Shown here one piece after another: positions 9,201-17,643 of a stretch of DNA of 64,000 nt (positions are counted from its first letter, which is position 1; each line of letters opens with the position of its first letter). The position numbers and the translations under genes were made by a program. The notes under the pieces were generated by a model that ran no database searches, was not told where the DNA came from, and was given only the letters and a program-made list of their open reading frames with translations. The DNA comes from Compostimonas suwonensis (GTDB lineage Bacteria; Actinomycetota; Actinomycetes; Actinomycetales; Microbacteriaceae), in NCBI RefSeq assembly GCF_002797855.1, contig NZ_PGFB01000004.1, positions 372,001-436,000 on the forward strand, in the 5' to 3' direction.

Positions 9201-10156
9201 CGGGCCAGGACACCCGCCGTGGAACCTTCGTTCAGCGCCACGCGGTTCTGCACGACCGCGAGAACGGCCAGGAGTGGCTGCCGCTCGCCAACCTGAGCGA
9301 CAGCCAGGCCCGGTTCTGGATCTACGACTCGCTGCTGAGCGAGTACGCGGTGCTCGGCTTCGAGTACGGCTACTCGGTCGAGCGCGCAGACGCCCTCGTG
9401 CTCTGGGAGGCCCAGTTCGGCGACTTCGCGAACGGCGCCCAGACCATCGTCGACGAGTTCATCTCCTCGGCGGAACAGAAGTGGGGCCAGCGCTCCTCGC
9501 TCATCATGCTGCTGCCGCACGGCTACGAGGGCCAGGGTCCCGACCACTCCTCGGCGCGCATCGAGCGCTACCTGCAGCTCTGCGCCGAGAACAACATGAC
9601 CGTCGCCCGGCCGTCGACGCCGGCCTCGTACTTCCACCTGCTGCGCCGTCAGGCCTATGCACGCCCGCGTCGCCCGCTCATCGTCTTCACGCCGAAGGCC
9701 ATGCTGCGCCTGCGCGGCGCGACGAGCCCGGTCGAGGACTTCACGACCGGCAGGTTCGAGCCCGTGCTCGACGACGTGCGGGTCACCGACAAGAGCGCCG
9801 TCAAGCGCGTCGCGCTCATGGCCGGCAAGGTCTACTACGACCTCGCGGCCGAGCTCGAGAAGCAGGGACGCACCGATATCGCGCTCGTGCGGATGGAGCA
9901 GTTCTACCCGGTGCCGATCGAGCAGCTCAACACGGTGATCGAGAGCTACCCGAACGCCGAGCTCGTGTGGGTGCAGGACGAGCCCGAGAACCAGGGCGCC
10001 TGGCCGTTCATCTGCCTGGAGGTCGCCAAGCACCTCCGCGGGCGCACGGTGAGCGTCGTCTCGCGCGACGCGGCGGCCTCACCGGCGGCCGGCTCCGCGA
10101 AGCGTCACGCGCAGGAGCAGACCGACCTCGTCGCCCGCGCGACGACGCTCGGTTAG
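6287..10156 (+). CDS. kgd: Multifunctional 2-oxoglutarate dehydrogenase E1/E2 (Kgd/OdhA)
   Basis: A 1289-residue fused enzyme of the TCA cycle, the actinobacterial form in which E1o carries an E2-type domain. Order: short E1 N-terminal helix region (ANEWLVDEMYERYV, about 20-45), Pro/Ala/Thr-rich linker (about 50-150), 2-oxoacid dehydrogenase acyltransferase domain (about 165-400, with DHRVIQG active-site His), and ThDP-dependent E1 (about 430-1289) with the GDAAMAGQG and NNQVGFTT ThDP-binding segments and a C-terminal transketolase-like region. No lipoyl domain is present, so it depends on the lipoylated E2p, as known for this family. The start is GTG at 6287, and a strong hairpin terminator follows the gene. 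Confidence 0.96.
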   Translation: MSSQLTGTGTDDGSSGEFGANEWLVDEMYERYVVDKNSVDQSWWPILENYQPTVTQSSTPETPGAPATEPSAPTPSEPAPPAPIEPTAPTPVEPTAPAPAEPSTAPSGEAAASNPPTAPVPVLGTQPVARTTSIAPKPQPVPADAPVTAPQKIVDTAELQPAEKQDVVTPLRGMAKSLATNMEASLTVPTATSVRTIPAKLMIDNRIVINNHLKRARGGKVSFTHLIGWALIQALKEFPSQNVYYEEVDGKPSVVAAAHVNLGLAIDMPKPDGTRALLVPVIKRADTMTFGEYLAAYEEVVAKARSNKLTADDFKGGTISLTNPGGIGTVHSVPRLMRGQGCIIGAGALEYPAEFQGASEKTLTDLAIGKTITLTSTYDHRVIQGAGSGEFLKIVHELLIGKNDFYEDIFSALRIPYVPIHWAPDIAVDLYDAVGKTARVQELINAFRVRGHMMADTDPLEYVQRSHPDLDISNHGLTFWDLDREFVTGGFGDRRAAKLRDIIGVLRDSYCRKIGIEYMHIQDPGQRQWIQDRVERKYEKPTHDEQMRILGKLNEAEAFETFLQTKYVGQKRFSLEGSESSIALLDAIIQGAAEAGLDEVAIGMAHRGRLNVLTNIAGKTYGQIFREFEGTQDPRTVQGSGDVKYHLGTEGTFRGAGGEEIPVYVAANPSHLEAVDGVLEGIVRAKQDRKPAGTFSTLPVLVHGDAAMAGQGVVLETMQLSQLRGYKTGGTIHVNINNQVGFTTPPGEGRSSIYSTDVAKTIQAPIFHVNGDDPEAVVRVAELAFQYRQEFKRDVVIDLICYRRRGHNEGDDPSMTQPLMYNLIEAKRSVRKLYTEALVGRGDITEEEYEAAHRDFQDRLERAFAETHAAQTASIPIINPNADSVADLELPQAQQHDDATGEPETTGVSDAVVQQIGDAFNNPPAGFTVHNKLQQLLQKRLDMSRNGNIDWAFGELLALGSVLLEGTPVRMSGQDTRRGTFVQRHAVLHDRENGQEWLPLANLSDSQARFWIYDSLLSEYAVLGFEYGYSVERADALVLWEAQFGDFANGAQTIVDEFISSAEQKWGQRSSLIMLLPHGYEGQGPDHSSARIERYLQLCAENNMTVARPSTPASYFHLLRRQAYARPRRPLIVFTPKAMLRLRGATSPVEDFTTGRFEPVLDDVRVTDKSAVKRVALMAGKVYYDLAAELEKQGRTDIALVRMEQFYPVPIEQLNTVIESYPNAELVWVQDEPENQGAWPFICLEVAKHLRGRTVSVVSRDAAASPAAGSAKRHAQEQTDLVARATTLG

Positions 10157-10177
10157 GGCAGACACCCGGTTAACGCA

Positions 10178-10223
10178 GCAAGCGCTCCCCGGGCGACGTT
10201 CGCGTCGCCCGGGGAGCGCTTGC
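10178..10223. terminator. Strong bidirectional hairpin terminator
   Basis: A perfect 21-bp stem (10178-10198 with 10203-10223) closed by a TTCG tetraloop lies between the convergent kgd and rsrA genes. On either strand the stem is GC-rich with only short T runs, as is common in actinobacteria. Confidence 0.9.
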
Positions 10224-10231
10224 TCGAAGCT

Positions 10232-10474
10232 CTAGTGCTGGCTCTGCATCCCGCGCAGCGACGCCAGCACCTGGGTGCGGAGGTCTTCCGGCGCGGTCTC
10301 CTTGCAGGCGCGCCTCACGGCTTCGGTCAGAACGAGCCCGACCCTGTGCTCCTCGGTGCAGCTGACGCAGTTCGCCATGTGCTCGCGAACGTCTGCGGCG
10401 TCTTCCTTGCAGAGTTCGTTGTGAAGGTACTCCTCCAGCTCGGCCTTGGCCTTGTCACAACCACAGTCGCTCAT
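10232..10474 (-). CDS. rsrA: Mycothiol-system anti-sigma factor, RsrA-like zinc protein
   Basis: An 80-residue zinc anti-sigma factor that holds the partner SigR/SigH sigma factor inactive until disulfide stress oxidises it. The ZAS motif H-x3-C-x2-C is H32, C36, C39, with an upstream Cys pair (C4, C6) and C22 as further thiols. The ATG overlaps the stop codon of the sigma-factor gene by 3 bases (ATGA), the usual coupling for sigma/anti-sigma pairs that keeps their levels matched. The length fits the family. Confidence 0.93.
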   Translation of the reverse strand: MSDCGCDKAKAELEEYLHNELCKEDAADVREHMANCVSCTEEHRVGLVLTEAVRRACKETAPEDLRTQVLASLRGMQSQH

Positions 10475-11094
10475 CGTGCGCTCCTCGACGCTGTCTGTTT
10501 CTTCGCTGCCGGCCGTCCAGGCTGCGCTGCGGAGATACCACGCTCGAGCGCATAGTCAGCAAGGAGGTCCCGCAGCATCCGCCTGCCACGGTGCAGGCGG
10601 CTCATCACGGTTCCAATGGGGGTCTTCATCATGTCGGCGATCTCCTGATAGGAGAACCCCTCCACATCGGCGAAATACACTGCCATCCTGAAGTCTTCGG
10701 GGATCGCCTGCAGCGCGTCTTTGACGGCGCTGTCGGGCAGGTGGTCGATCGCCTCGGCCTCGGCCGACCGGGTCGAGCTGGAGGTCGTCGACTCGGCCCC
10801 TCCGAGCTGCCAGTCCTCGAGGTCGTCGATCGTGCCCTGGTAGGGCTCGCGCTGCTTCTTGCGATACGTGTTGATGAACGTGTTCGTCAGGATGCGGTAC
10901 AGCCAGGCCTTCAGATTGGTGCCCTGTTCGAACTGCGCGAACGCCGCGTACGCCTTCACGAAGGTCTCTTGGACGAGGTCTTGGGCATCGGCGGGGTTGC
11001 GCGTCATTCGGAGGGCAGCGGCGTACAGCTGGTCGATGAAAGGCAGGGCCTGCTCTTCGAACAGTCGAGGCAACGGTGTGGCATCGGAAGTCAT
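10471..11094 (-). CDS. sigR: SigR/SigH-type ECF sigma factor
   Basis: A 207-residue ECF sigma factor of the thiol-oxidative-stress class. Region 2 contains [23 protein letters not shown] and [20 protein letters not shown]; region 4 contains [26 protein letters not shown]. It controls thioredoxin, mycothiol and proteolysis genes in related organisms and is inhibited by the RsrA product that overlaps it. The start at 11094 matches usual SigR length. The frame stays open upstream, and an in-frame ATG at 11244 preceded by GGGAGG would add 50 residues, recalling the longer SigR isoform of Streptomyces. It is divergent from aroA. Confidence 0.94.
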   Translation of the reverse strand: MTSDATPLPRLFEEQALPFIDQLYAAALRMTRNPADAQDLVQETFVKAYAAFAQFEQGTNLKAWLYRILTNTFINTYRKKQREPYQGTIDDLEDWQLGGAESTTSSSTRSAEAEAIDHLPDSAVKDALQAIPEDFRMAVYFADVEGFSYQEIADMMKTPIGTVMSRLHRGRRMLRDLLADYALERGISAAQPGRPAAKKQTASRSAR

Positions 11095-11273
11095 CACCCG
11101 CAATCCTACGGCTCGCGCTCCGGAGCCGCGTCCGGGTTGACGTACACTGCCGGTCTGCGCCGTACGAGGGCCGAGCTGCACGGGCACCTGCTCGCCCAGG
11201 GAGACGCTCACGACCGGGTGCTCCAACACCGCTGCTGCCGTCATTCGGGCCTCCCGTTCCTTTGTTTCGCCGC

Positions 11274-11279
11274 TAATCT
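11274..11279 (+). promoter_or_regulatory. Probable -10 element (TAATCT) of a leaderless aroA transcript
   Basis: TAATCT lies 7 bases before the aroA ATG, so transcription would begin at or next to the start codon. There is no Shine-Dalgarno sequence between them, and no clear -35 was seen. Confidence 0.45.
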
Positions 11280-11286
11280 GTAACCG

Positions 11287-12666
11287 ATGCTCAGTTCCAG
11301 ATATTCCCCGCCCGAGTTCGATCCGTACGGCGACGCGCGTGCAGACGACGAGAACGTGCTGTGGCCTGCTCCGGTCGCGCCGGGCCCTCTCGCGGCCCGC
11401 ATCTCGCTCCCCGGCTCGAAGTCGCTCACCAACCGCGAGCTCGTGCTCGCCGCCCTCGCCGACTCCCCCAGCCTCCTGCGCGCACCCCTGCACTCGCGCG
11501 ACAGCACCAACATGATCGAGGCCCTGCGCGCGCTCGGCGCCGGCATCGCCGAGCAGCCCGGCGACAGCCCGTTCGGGCCCGATCTGCTGGTGACCCCGGG
11601 CGAGCTCTTCGGCAGCACGACGATCGACTGCGGGCTCGCCGGAACGGTCATGCGCTTCGTCCCCCCTGTGGCCGGTCTCGCGCTCGGCCCGACGACCTTC
11701 GATGCGGATGCCTCGGCACGAGGCCGTCCGATGGCGACGATGATCTCGTCCCTGCGCGAGCTCGGCGTCGACATCAACGACGACGGGCGCGCGTCCCTTC
11801 CCTTCACCGTGCACGGCACGGGCGCGATCGCGGGCGGCTCGATCACGATCGACGCCTCCTCGTCGAGCCAGTTCGTCTCGGGGCTCCTGCTCGCCGCGGC
11901 CCGGTTCGACAACGGCCTGAGGCTGCGGCACGCGGGCGAGCGCCTGCCGAGCCTCCCCCACATCGAGATGACGATCGAGACCCTCGCGGCACGCGGGGTG
12001 CCGGTCTCCTCCCCGGCCGTGGGCGAGTGGCTCGTCGAGCCCGGGCGCATCGCGGGTCGCGACGTCGACATCGAGCCCGACCTGTCCAACGCGGCCCCGT
12101 TCCTCGTCGCCGCGCTCGTCGCCGGCGGCAGCGTGACCATCACGGGCTGGCCCTCCGAGACCACCCAGGTCGGAGCGGACCTCCTGCGGCTGCTCCCCGA
12201 GTTCGGCGCCACCGTGAGCTTCGCCGACGGCGCGCTCACGGTCACGGCCGGTGACGGCATCCGGGCCGTCGACCTCGACCTGACCACCGGCGGCGAGCTC
12301 GCTCCCCCGCTCGTGGCGCTCGCCGCCCTCGCCGACGGCCCCAGCACCTTCACGGGCATCGGCCACATCCGCCACCACGAGACCGACCGCCTCGCGGCGC
12401 TCACGGCCGAGATCAACAAGCTCGGCGGCGAGGTGACCGAGCTCGACGACGGCCTGCGCGTCGTGCCGAAGCCTCTGCACGGCGGCGTCTGGCAGAGCTA
12501 CCACGACCACCGGATGGCGACGGCGGGTGCCATCCTGGGCCTCGCGGTGCCCGGGGTCGAGATCGAGAACGTCGCGACGACCGCGAAGACCCTCCCCCAG
12601 TTCACCGAGCTCTGGCAGCAGCTGCTCGGGCTCTCGCACGACGCCGCGGGAGTCGCCACCGTATGA
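11287..12666 (+). CDS. aroA: 3-phosphoshikimate 1-carboxyvinyltransferase (EPSP synthase)
   Basis: A 459-residue shikimate-pathway enzyme joining phosphoenolpyruvate to shikimate-3-phosphate. Signatures are [18 protein letters not shown] near residue 45, [12 protein letters not shown], and the C-terminal [13 protein letters not shown] loop. It has a roughly 35-residue N-terminal extension before the catalytic fold, which is normal in actinobacteria. The gene ends 4 bp inside rsgA and heads an aroA-rsgA-bcp operon. The sigR-aroA-rsgA arrangement is conserved in actinobacteria. Confidence 0.96.
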   Translation: MLSSRYSPPEFDPYGDARADDENVLWPAPVAPGPLAARISLPGSKSLTNRELVLAALADSPSLLRAPLHSRDSTNMIEALRALGAGIAEQPGDSPFGPDLLVTPGELFGSTTIDCGLAGTVMRFVPPVAGLALGPTTFDADASARGRPMATMISSLRELGVDINDDGRASLPFTVHGTGAIAGGSITIDASSSSQFVSGLLLAAARFDNGLRLRHAGERLPSLPHIEMTIETLAARGVPVSSPAVGEWLVEPGRIAGRDVDIEPDLSNAAPFLVAALVAGGSVTITGWPSETTQVGADLLRLLPEFGATVSFADGALTVTAGDGIRAVDLDLTTGGELAPPLVALAALADGPSTFTGIGHIRHHETDRLAALTAEINKLGGEVTELDDGLRVVPKPLHGGVWQSYHDHRMATAGAILGLAVPGVEIENVATTAKTLPQFTELWQQLLGLSHDAAGVATV

Positions 12667-13709
12667 GCTGGTGGGACACGGGCGATGACGACGATGGCGA
12701 CGACGAGTTCGACGAGTCGAGCATCCGTGAGCGTCCGCCCCGGCGCGGCTCGCGCCCGCGCACCAAGACCCGGCCGAGCCACGACGACGCGACCGGGGCA
12801 CGCGTGCTCGGCGTCGACCGCGGGCGCTACGCGGTGCTCGTCGACGAGGACACCCACGACGAGCGCGAGATCACGGCCACCAAGGCCCGCGAGCTGAAGC
12901 GCAACTCGGTCGTCACGGGCGACCGGGTGCGCGTCGTCGGCGACACGAGCGGTGCGGAGGGCAGCCTCGCGCGCATCGTCCGCGTCGACGAGCGCACGAC
13001 CCTGCTGCGCCGCAGCGCCGACGACACCGACGCCGTCGAGCGGGTCATCGTCGCCAACGCCGACCAGCTGCTCATCGTGGTCGCGGCGGCAAACCCCGAG
13101 CCGCGCGCACGTCTCGTCGACCGGTACCTCGTGGCGGCGTTCGACGCGGGCATCGACCCCATCCTGTGCATCACGAAGACGGATGTCGCCGACCCGGCCG
13201 AGTTCCTCGCCAATTTCGCCTGCCTCGACCTGCCCGTCATCACGAGCTCGCAGGACTCCTTCCCCATCGACGAGCTGCTCGGAATCCTCCTCGGCCGCAC
13301 GACGGTCGCCGTCGGGCACTCGGGCGTGGGCAAGTCGACCCTCGTGAACGCCCTCGTGCCCGACGCCAACCGCGCCACGGGCGTCGTGAACGCCGTGACG
13401 GGCCGTGGCCGCCACACCTCCTCCTCGACCGTGAGCCTGCGCGTCAGGGACGCTGAGGGGCGTTCGGGCTGGATCATCGACACCCCCGGTGTGCGATCCT
13501 TCGGCCTCGGCCACGTCGACCCCGCGAACGTGCTGCGCTCCTTCGCCGAGCGCGCGATCGTTCCGGCGGGCGATCCGCCCGGCGGCGTCGCGCTGCGCGA
13601 CGCCCACGACTGGGAGATCGTCGATCGCGTCGAGGACGGCGAGCTCGGCGACGTGGGCCGGGAGCGGCTGCACTCGCTGCAGCAGTTGCTCACTAATCTG
13701 GAGTCATGA
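12663..13709 (+). CDS. rsgA: Ribosome small-subunit GTPase RsgA, lacking the zinc cluster
   Basis: A 348-residue circularly permuted GTPase that helps late 30S subunit maturation. An acidic/basic N-terminal tail (1-45) precedes an OB-fold (about 45-110). The permuted G-motifs come in the order TKTD (G4), GHSGVGKST (G1), DTPG (G3). The usual C-terminal Cys-Cys-His-Cys zinc knuckle after DTPG is absent: the last 80 residues hold no Cys. The ATG overlaps the aroA stop by 4 bp, and the end overlaps the next ATG by 4 bp, indicating tight coupling. Confidence 0.92.
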   Translation: MSWWDTGDDDDGDDEFDESSIRERPPRRGSRPRTKTRPSHDDATGARVLGVDRGRYAVLVDEDTHDEREITATKARELKRNSVVTGDRVRVVGDTSGAEGSLARIVRVDERTTLLRRSADDTDAVERVIVANADQLLIVVAAANPEPRARLVDRYLVAAFDAGIDPILCITKTDVADPAEFLANFACLDLPVITSSQDSFPIDELLGILLGRTTVAVGHSGVGKSTLVNALVPDANRATGVVNAVTGRGRHTSSSTVSLRVRDAEGRSGWIIDTPGVRSFGLGHVDPANVLRSFAERAIVPAGDPPGGVALRDAHDWEIVDRVEDGELGDVGRERLHSLQQLLTNLES

Positions 13710-14185
13710 CAGAGATCACGCGCCTGGCTGCAGGCGATACCGCACCCGACTTCACCCTCGACGACCAGGACGGCGCGCCCGTCTCGCTCGCCGACTTCAG
13801 CGGCACGAACGTGATCCTGTACTTCTATCCCGAGGCGATGACCCCCGGCTGCACGACGCAGGCGTGCGACTTCCGCGACAACCTCAACTCGCTCAAGGCG
13901 GCCGGCTACCGGGTGATCGGGATCTCCCGCGACGAGCCCGCCAAGCTCAAGCGCTTCCAGGAGACCGACGGCCTGAACTTCCCGCTCCTGAGCGACCCGG
14001 ATCTCGTGGTGCACAACGCCTACGGGGTGTACGGCGAGAAGAACTCCTACGGCCGCATCGTCACGGGAGTCATCCGCTCGACCTTCGTCATCGACGGCTC
14101 GGGCACGATCGAGCACGCGCTCTACAACGTCAAGGCCACGGGCCACATCTCGATGCTGCGCAAGAAGCTCACGATCGACGCCTGA
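13706..14185 (+). CDS. bcp: Thioredoxin-dependent thiol peroxidase (BCP/PrxQ)
   Basis: A 159-residue cytoplasmic peroxiredoxin that reduces hydroperoxides with thioredoxin. The active site TPGCTTQAC gives peroxidatic Cys49 and resolving Cys54, the intra-subunit CX4C pattern of the PrxQ/BCP class. It is the third gene of the aroA-rsgA-bcp operon, with an ATGA overlap to rsgA and a GGAG just before the ATG. Length and motifs are normal. Confidence 0.95.
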   Translation: MTEITRLAAGDTAPDFTLDDQDGAPVSLADFSGTNVILYFYPEAMTPGCTTQACDFRDNLNSLKAAGYRVIGISRDEPAKLKRFQETDGLNFPLLSDPDLVVHNAYGVYGEKNSYGRIVTGVIRSTFVIDGSGTIEHALYNVKATGHISMLRKKLTIDA

Positions 14186-14215
14186 GGCCCTCTCGTCCCC
14201 CCGCTTCTCTCCCCG

Positions 14216-14305
14216 CTCACAACGACGGACATTTCGTCGATTCGGAGGCGTTCTGGCGCGAAAACGCGTGTTCGAGGCAGAAAGTCCGTCGTTATGAGTT
14301 GTGAG
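14216..14305. repeat. Intergenic palindromic repeat, CTCACAACGACGGA family, copy 1
   Basis: A 90-bp element between convergent genes. Its left end CTCACAACGACGGAC (14216-14230) pairs with GTCCGTCGTT (14284-14293) and then TTGTGAG (14299-14305), the latter after a 5-base interruption. A related element with the same termini lies at 45309-45391; the inner parts differ. Confidence 0.85.
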
Positions 14306-14345
14306 CAGGGTCACGTTGTGACCGTCGACAGGGCGAGCTCGGGGA

Positions 14346-14780
14346 TCAGGCCCGGCGGAGCGCCCGGGTGACCGACGGCGACAGCAGCAGCACGATGCCG
14401 AGGAGCGAGGGCACGAGCAGGGTCCAGCCGACCTCGGGTTGCGCGTAGACGCCCTGGAAGCAGCCGACCGCGATCGCGATCTGGATGAGCTGCCACACGA
14501 AGGCCGCCCCGCGGATCCAGGATGCCGCGCGCAGGCTGCCGATCGCGGCTGCGAGCACGAACACCGCACCGAGCAGCGCGAGCACGAGGATGGCGACCGC
14601 GGTGGGCAGTGAAGTCGGCTCCTGCGTCAGCAGCTCGATGAGCAGCCACACGACGATCCCCACCATCAACGCGGCCTCGGCGAAGAGCAGAACGCTCAGA
14701 AGGGCCAGCAACGGCGGACGTCTGGACGGGCGAGGAGCGTCCGGAGCGGCATCCTGGTCGTGCTCGGGCCGATTACTCAC
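14346..14780 (-). CDS. Small membrane protein, four predicted helices
   Basis: A 144-residue protein not recognised beyond a general actinobacterial hypothetical membrane protein. An N-terminal polar, proline-rich tail (1-22) is followed by four hydrophobic segments, at about 24-48, 60-82, 90-108 and 116-135, with a basic C-terminus. It is convergent with bcp and divergent from whiB1. No catalytic motif is visible. Confidence 0.75.
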   Translation of the reverse strand: MSNRPEHDQDAAPDAPRPSRRPPLLALLSVLLFAEAALMVGIVVWLLIELLTQEPTSLPTAVAILVLALLGAVFVLAAAIGSLRAASWIRGAAFVWQLIQIAIAVGCFQGVYAQPEVGWTLLVPSLLGIVLLLSPSVTRALRRA

Positions 14781-14844
14781 AGACTTATCCCATACAAAAC
14801 TATTGATTTGAAACTATCAGTATGCCAACATATTTCAGGTCGCA

Positions 14845-14873
14845 TTGACGCTCACAGGGTCGTGGGCAAATCT
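14845..14873 (+). promoter_or_regulatory. Possible whiB1 promoter (TTGACG, 17 bp, AAATCT)
   Basis: In the AT-rich 206-bp gap upstream of whiB1, TTGACG (14845-14850) is followed after 17 bases by AAATCT (14868-14873). This would give a 5' untranslated leader of about 105 bases. The -10 is weak, so the call is tentative. Confidence 0.3.
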
Positions 14874-14987
14874 CTTTGAAGATTTTACTTTCCTGCAATG
14901 TGACACGATCCCCCACTGCATATCCGGCGAATGCGCCGTCTCTTGGCGCACGTCTATGCATACCCGCACTATAAGGAGCACCCCCAT

Positions 14988-15236
14988 ATGGATTGGCGCG
15001 ACAAAGCAGCCTGCCTGACAGCTGACCCGGAACTGTTCTTCCCTGTCGGCAATACGGGTCCTGCGGTCGACCAGATCGAGAAGGCGAAAGCTGTCTGCGC
15101 CCGCTGCTCGGTCACCGAGGTGTGCCTGCAGTACGCTCTCGAGACCGGCCAGGACTCGGGTGTGTGGGGTGGCCTCAGCGAAGACGAGCGCCGCGCCCTC
15201 AAACGTCGCGCCGCCCGCGCGCGCCGCGCCTCCTAG
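14988..15236 (+). CDS. whiB1: WhiB1-type iron-sulfur transcription factor
   Basis: An 82-residue Wbl protein that binds a [4Fe-4S] cluster through C9, C37, C40 and C46 and acts with the primary sigma factor; WhiB1 is essential and NO-sensitive in mycobacteria. It shows the GVWGG turn and the basic tail RRALKRRAARARRAS. The ATG at 14988 is chosen over the upstream in-frame ATG at 14931 because of a good AAGGAG (14973-14978) and because the family starts at MDWR. It neighbours a PdtaS-type kinase, as whiB1 (Rv3219) and pdtaS (Rv3220c) do in M. tuberculosis. Confidence 0.95.
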   Translation: MDWRDKAACLTADPELFFPVGNTGPAVDQIEKAKAVCARCSVTEVCLQYALETGQDSGVWGGLSEDERRALKRRAARARRAS

Positions 15237-15249
15237 ACAGCGTTCGACT

Positions 15250-15269
15250 CGGGCCGGGAGACCGGCCCG
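15250..15269. terminator. Hairpin between convergent whiB1 and pdtaS
   Basis: An 8-bp perfect GC stem (15250-15257 with 15262-15269) closed by a GAGA tetraloop, 14 bases after the whiB1 stop. It probably terminates whiB1; it could also serve the opposite gene. Confidence 0.6.
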
Positions 15270-15338
15270 GGCCCCACGATTCTCCGCACCCGAGTTCAGT
15301 ACTCGAACCTCAGCCGCTCGCGCGGCGTCACCGCATCG

Positions 15339-16829
15339 CTAGCGCTTGATGAAGCGCAGCGGGATCTCGATCGTCACTTCGGTTCCGCTTCCCATCATCG
15401 TGTGCCAGTCGATCGTGCCGCCCAGCTCACCCTGGATGAGGGTCCGCACGATCTGGGTTCCGAGACCCGATCCGACCTTGCCCTCCGGCAGGCCCGAGCC
15501 GTTGTCCCGCACCCCGACCGTGAGCGAGTCCTCGCGACGCTCCGCGCTGATCTCCACCTCTCCCGACCGGCCGGCCAGGCCGTGCTCGACGGCGTTGGTG
15601 ACGAGCTCGGTGAGCGCGAGGGCGAGCGGGGTCGCGTACTCGCTGGGCAGGATGCCGAAGCTTCCCGACGATTTCGGGCTCACCGTCGTGTTGTGCGACG
15701 AGGCGACCTCGGCGACGAGCAGCAGCACCCGGTCGAACACCGCGTCGAAGTCCACGTTCTGCGAGAGCCCCTCGGAGAGCGTGTCGTGCACGACCGCGAT
15801 CGCCGCGACCCTGCGCATGGCCTGGTTGAGCGCCTCCCGAGCCTCGTCGGAGTGGGTTCGCCGCGCCTGGATGCGCAGCAGCGACGCGACGGTCTGCAGG
15901 TTGTTCTTGACCCGGTGGTGGATCTCGCGGATCGTCGCATCCTTCGTGATGAGCTCGCGCTCCTGGTGCCGCAGCTCGGTCACGTCGCGGCTCAAGACGA
16001 TCGCGCCCACCCGCTCGCCGTGATTGCGGATGGGGATGGCGCGCAGCGACACCGTGACCCCGCGCGCCTCGATGTCGGTGCGCCACGGCGCCCGGCCGGT
16101 CACCACGAGCGGCAGGGACTCGTCGACGATGAGCTTGCCGGTGAGCAGCGTCGTCGTCACCTCGGCGAGCGACTCGCCCTCGAGCTCGTCGGCGAAGCCC
16201 ATGCGGTTGAAGGCCGAGAGCGCGTTGGGGCTCGCGAAGGTCGTGATGCCGTCGACGTCGAGGCGGATGAGGCCGTCCGACGCTCGGGGCGCGCCGCGCC
16301 GAGGGCCGGTGGGGGCGCCGAGGTCGGGGAAGTCGCCGATCGCGATCATCGCGAAGAGGTCGTTCGCGCACTCGTTGAAGGTGAGCTCCTGGCGGCTCGG
16401 GGTGCGCGTCTCGCTCAGGTTCGTGTGCCGGGTGATGACGGCGATGGGCGTCTCGGTCGTCTCCGGGTGACCCGAGGCCAGCCGGCGGATGACAGGGACC
16501 GCCCGCACGCGGGTCGGGGTCTCCTCGTACCAGTCGGGCGCCGCCGAGTCGATGATCTGCGCGCTCTCGAACGCGTCGGTGACCTGTTTGCGCCACTCCG
16601 ACTTGATCGTCTGCCCGACGAAGTCGCGGTAGAAGAGCGTCGCGGAGCTCGACGGCCGGGCGTGGGCGACCGCCACGAAGCTGTCGTTGTCGGTCGGCAC
16701 CCAGAGCACGATGTCGGCGAAGGCGAGGTCGGCGAGCAGCTGCCAGTCCCCCACGAGCATGTGCAGCCAGTCGACGTCGGCCTCGCTCGATCGCCCCTGC
16801 GCATGGACCAGTTCACTCAGTGTCGACAC
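15339..16829 (-). CDS. pdtaS: PdtaS-type sensor histidine kinase (GAF-PAS-HisKA_2)
   Basis: A 496-residue soluble kinase of the PdtaS family. A GAF-like domain (about 1-150) is followed by a PAS domain (about 180-290). The HisKA_2 dimerisation box REIHHRVKNNLQTVASLL carries the phospho-His, and the HATPase_c domain has N-box ELVTNAVEHG and G-box DNGSGLPEG. No membrane segment is seen. The partner antiterminator PdtaR is not in the window. The GTG at 16829 fits family length; TAGACT 7 bases upstream suggests a leaderless message. The frame stays open further upstream, so a longer form is not excluded. Confidence 0.9.
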   Translation of the reverse strand: MSTLSELVHAQGRSSEADVDWLHMLVGDWQLLADLAFADIVLWVPTDNDSFVAVAHARPSSSATLFYRDFVGQTIKSEWRKQVTDAFESAQIIDSAAPDWYEETPTRVRAVPVIRRLASGHPETTETPIAVITRHTNLSETRTPSRQELTFNECANDLFAMIAIGDFPDLGAPTGPRRGAPRASDGLIRLDVDGITTFASPNALSAFNRMGFADELEGESLAEVTTTLLTGKLIVDESLPLVVTGRAPWRTDIEARGVTVSLRAIPIRNHGERVGAIVLSRDVTELRHQERELITKDATIREIHHRVKNNLQTVASLLRIQARRTHSDEAREALNQAMRRVAAIAVVHDTLSEGLSQNVDFDAVFDRVLLLVAEVASSHNTTVSPKSSGSFGILPSEYATPLALALTELVTNAVEHGLAGRSGEVEISAERREDSLTVGVRDNGSGLPEGKVGSGLGTQIVRTLIQGELGGTIDWHTMMGSGTEVTIEIPLRFIKR

Positions 16830-16836
16830 GCGCTCT

Positions 16837-16842
16837 AGTCTA
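16837..16842 (-). promoter_or_regulatory. Probable -10 element (TAGACT) of leaderless pdtaS
   Basis: Read on the minus strand, TAGACT ends 7 bases before the GTG start, with no Shine-Dalgarno between them. Confidence 0.4.
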
Positions 16843-16995
16843 GGTCGGCTCCGGAACGAGCACCGAAAGAGCACGCTCTTAGCCGCCAGCCGGGGCGTCC
16901 GCAAGGCCTGGTTTCCCCGGACGCCTGCGCCTAGCGTCGATGGCGGGCTCGACCGAGAGCCCCGCCCGACACCGGGCTCAGGGAAGGACACCGAC

Positions 16996-17586
16996 ATGAC
17001 ATCCACTCTCGATCGCTCGACGAAGGCCGCCGCCGGGGCGAAGACCACCGGGGCGAAGGCCACTGGGGCGAAAGCCGCCGGCGCGGGTGCCAAGACGACA
17101 CGGCGGCAGAACGCCGAGCGGGGCTTCACCGCGTCGAAGAAGCTCACGGATCACCTGCAGAGCGTGCTGGTCGACCTCGTCGAGCTGCACCTCCAGGGCA
17201 AGCAGGCCCACTGGAACGTCGTGGGCAAGAACTTCCGCGACCTGCACCTGCAGCTCGACGAGATCATCGACGACGCGCGTGAGTTCAGCGACGTCGTGGC
17301 CGAGCGCCTCCGCGCGCTGCACGCGGTGCCGGACGGGCGCAGCGACACCGTCGCCGCGACGACGACCCTGCCCGAGTATCCCGCCGGAGAGGTCGACACG
17401 GCGGAGACCGTCGACCTCGTGACGGCTCGGCTCGAAGCGGTCGTGGGCACGATGCGAGACGTGCACGACGAGGTCGACGAAGAGGACCCGACGAGCGCCG
17501 ACATCCTGCACGCCATCATCGAGAAGCTCGAGCAGCACGCCTGGATGGTCAGCGCCGAGAACCGCACGGTGAGCACGAAGCGCTGA
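16996..17586 (+). CDS. dps: Dps-family ferritin-like DNA-protection protein
   Basis: A 196-residue Dps protein, forming dodecamers that oxidise and store iron and often bind DNA. A Lys/Ala/Thr/Gly-rich N-terminal tail (about 8-45, with AKTTGAKATGAKAAG repeats) probably contacts DNA. The ferritin fold follows, with the ferroxidase-type pattern QAHWNVVG, LHLQLDEIIDDAREFSDVVAER. The ATG at 16996 has GGAAGGA at 16982-16988. It is divergent from pdtaS and convergent with the next gene. Confidence 0.93.
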   Translation: MTSTLDRSTKAAAGAKTTGAKATGAKAAGAGAKTTRRQNAERGFTASKKLTDHLQSVLVDLVELHLQGKQAHWNVVGKNFRDLHLQLDEIIDDAREFSDVVAERLRALHAVPDGRSDTVAATTTLPEYPAGEVDTAETVDLVTARLEAVVGTMRDVHDEVDEEDPTSADILHAIIEKLEQHAWMVSAENRTVSTKR

Positions 17587-17643
17587 TCGGCAGGCGGATG
17601 CCGCGACGACCGAACTATTGACGGTGCCGTGCCGTGCTGCGCC

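Noticed and set aside
6164-10033. 1289-codon open frame on the minus strand opposite kgd
   Set aside because: A shadow of the GC-rich kgd codons. The peptide is Arg/Asp/Val/Leu-rich with no recognisable domain, while kgd is unmistakable.
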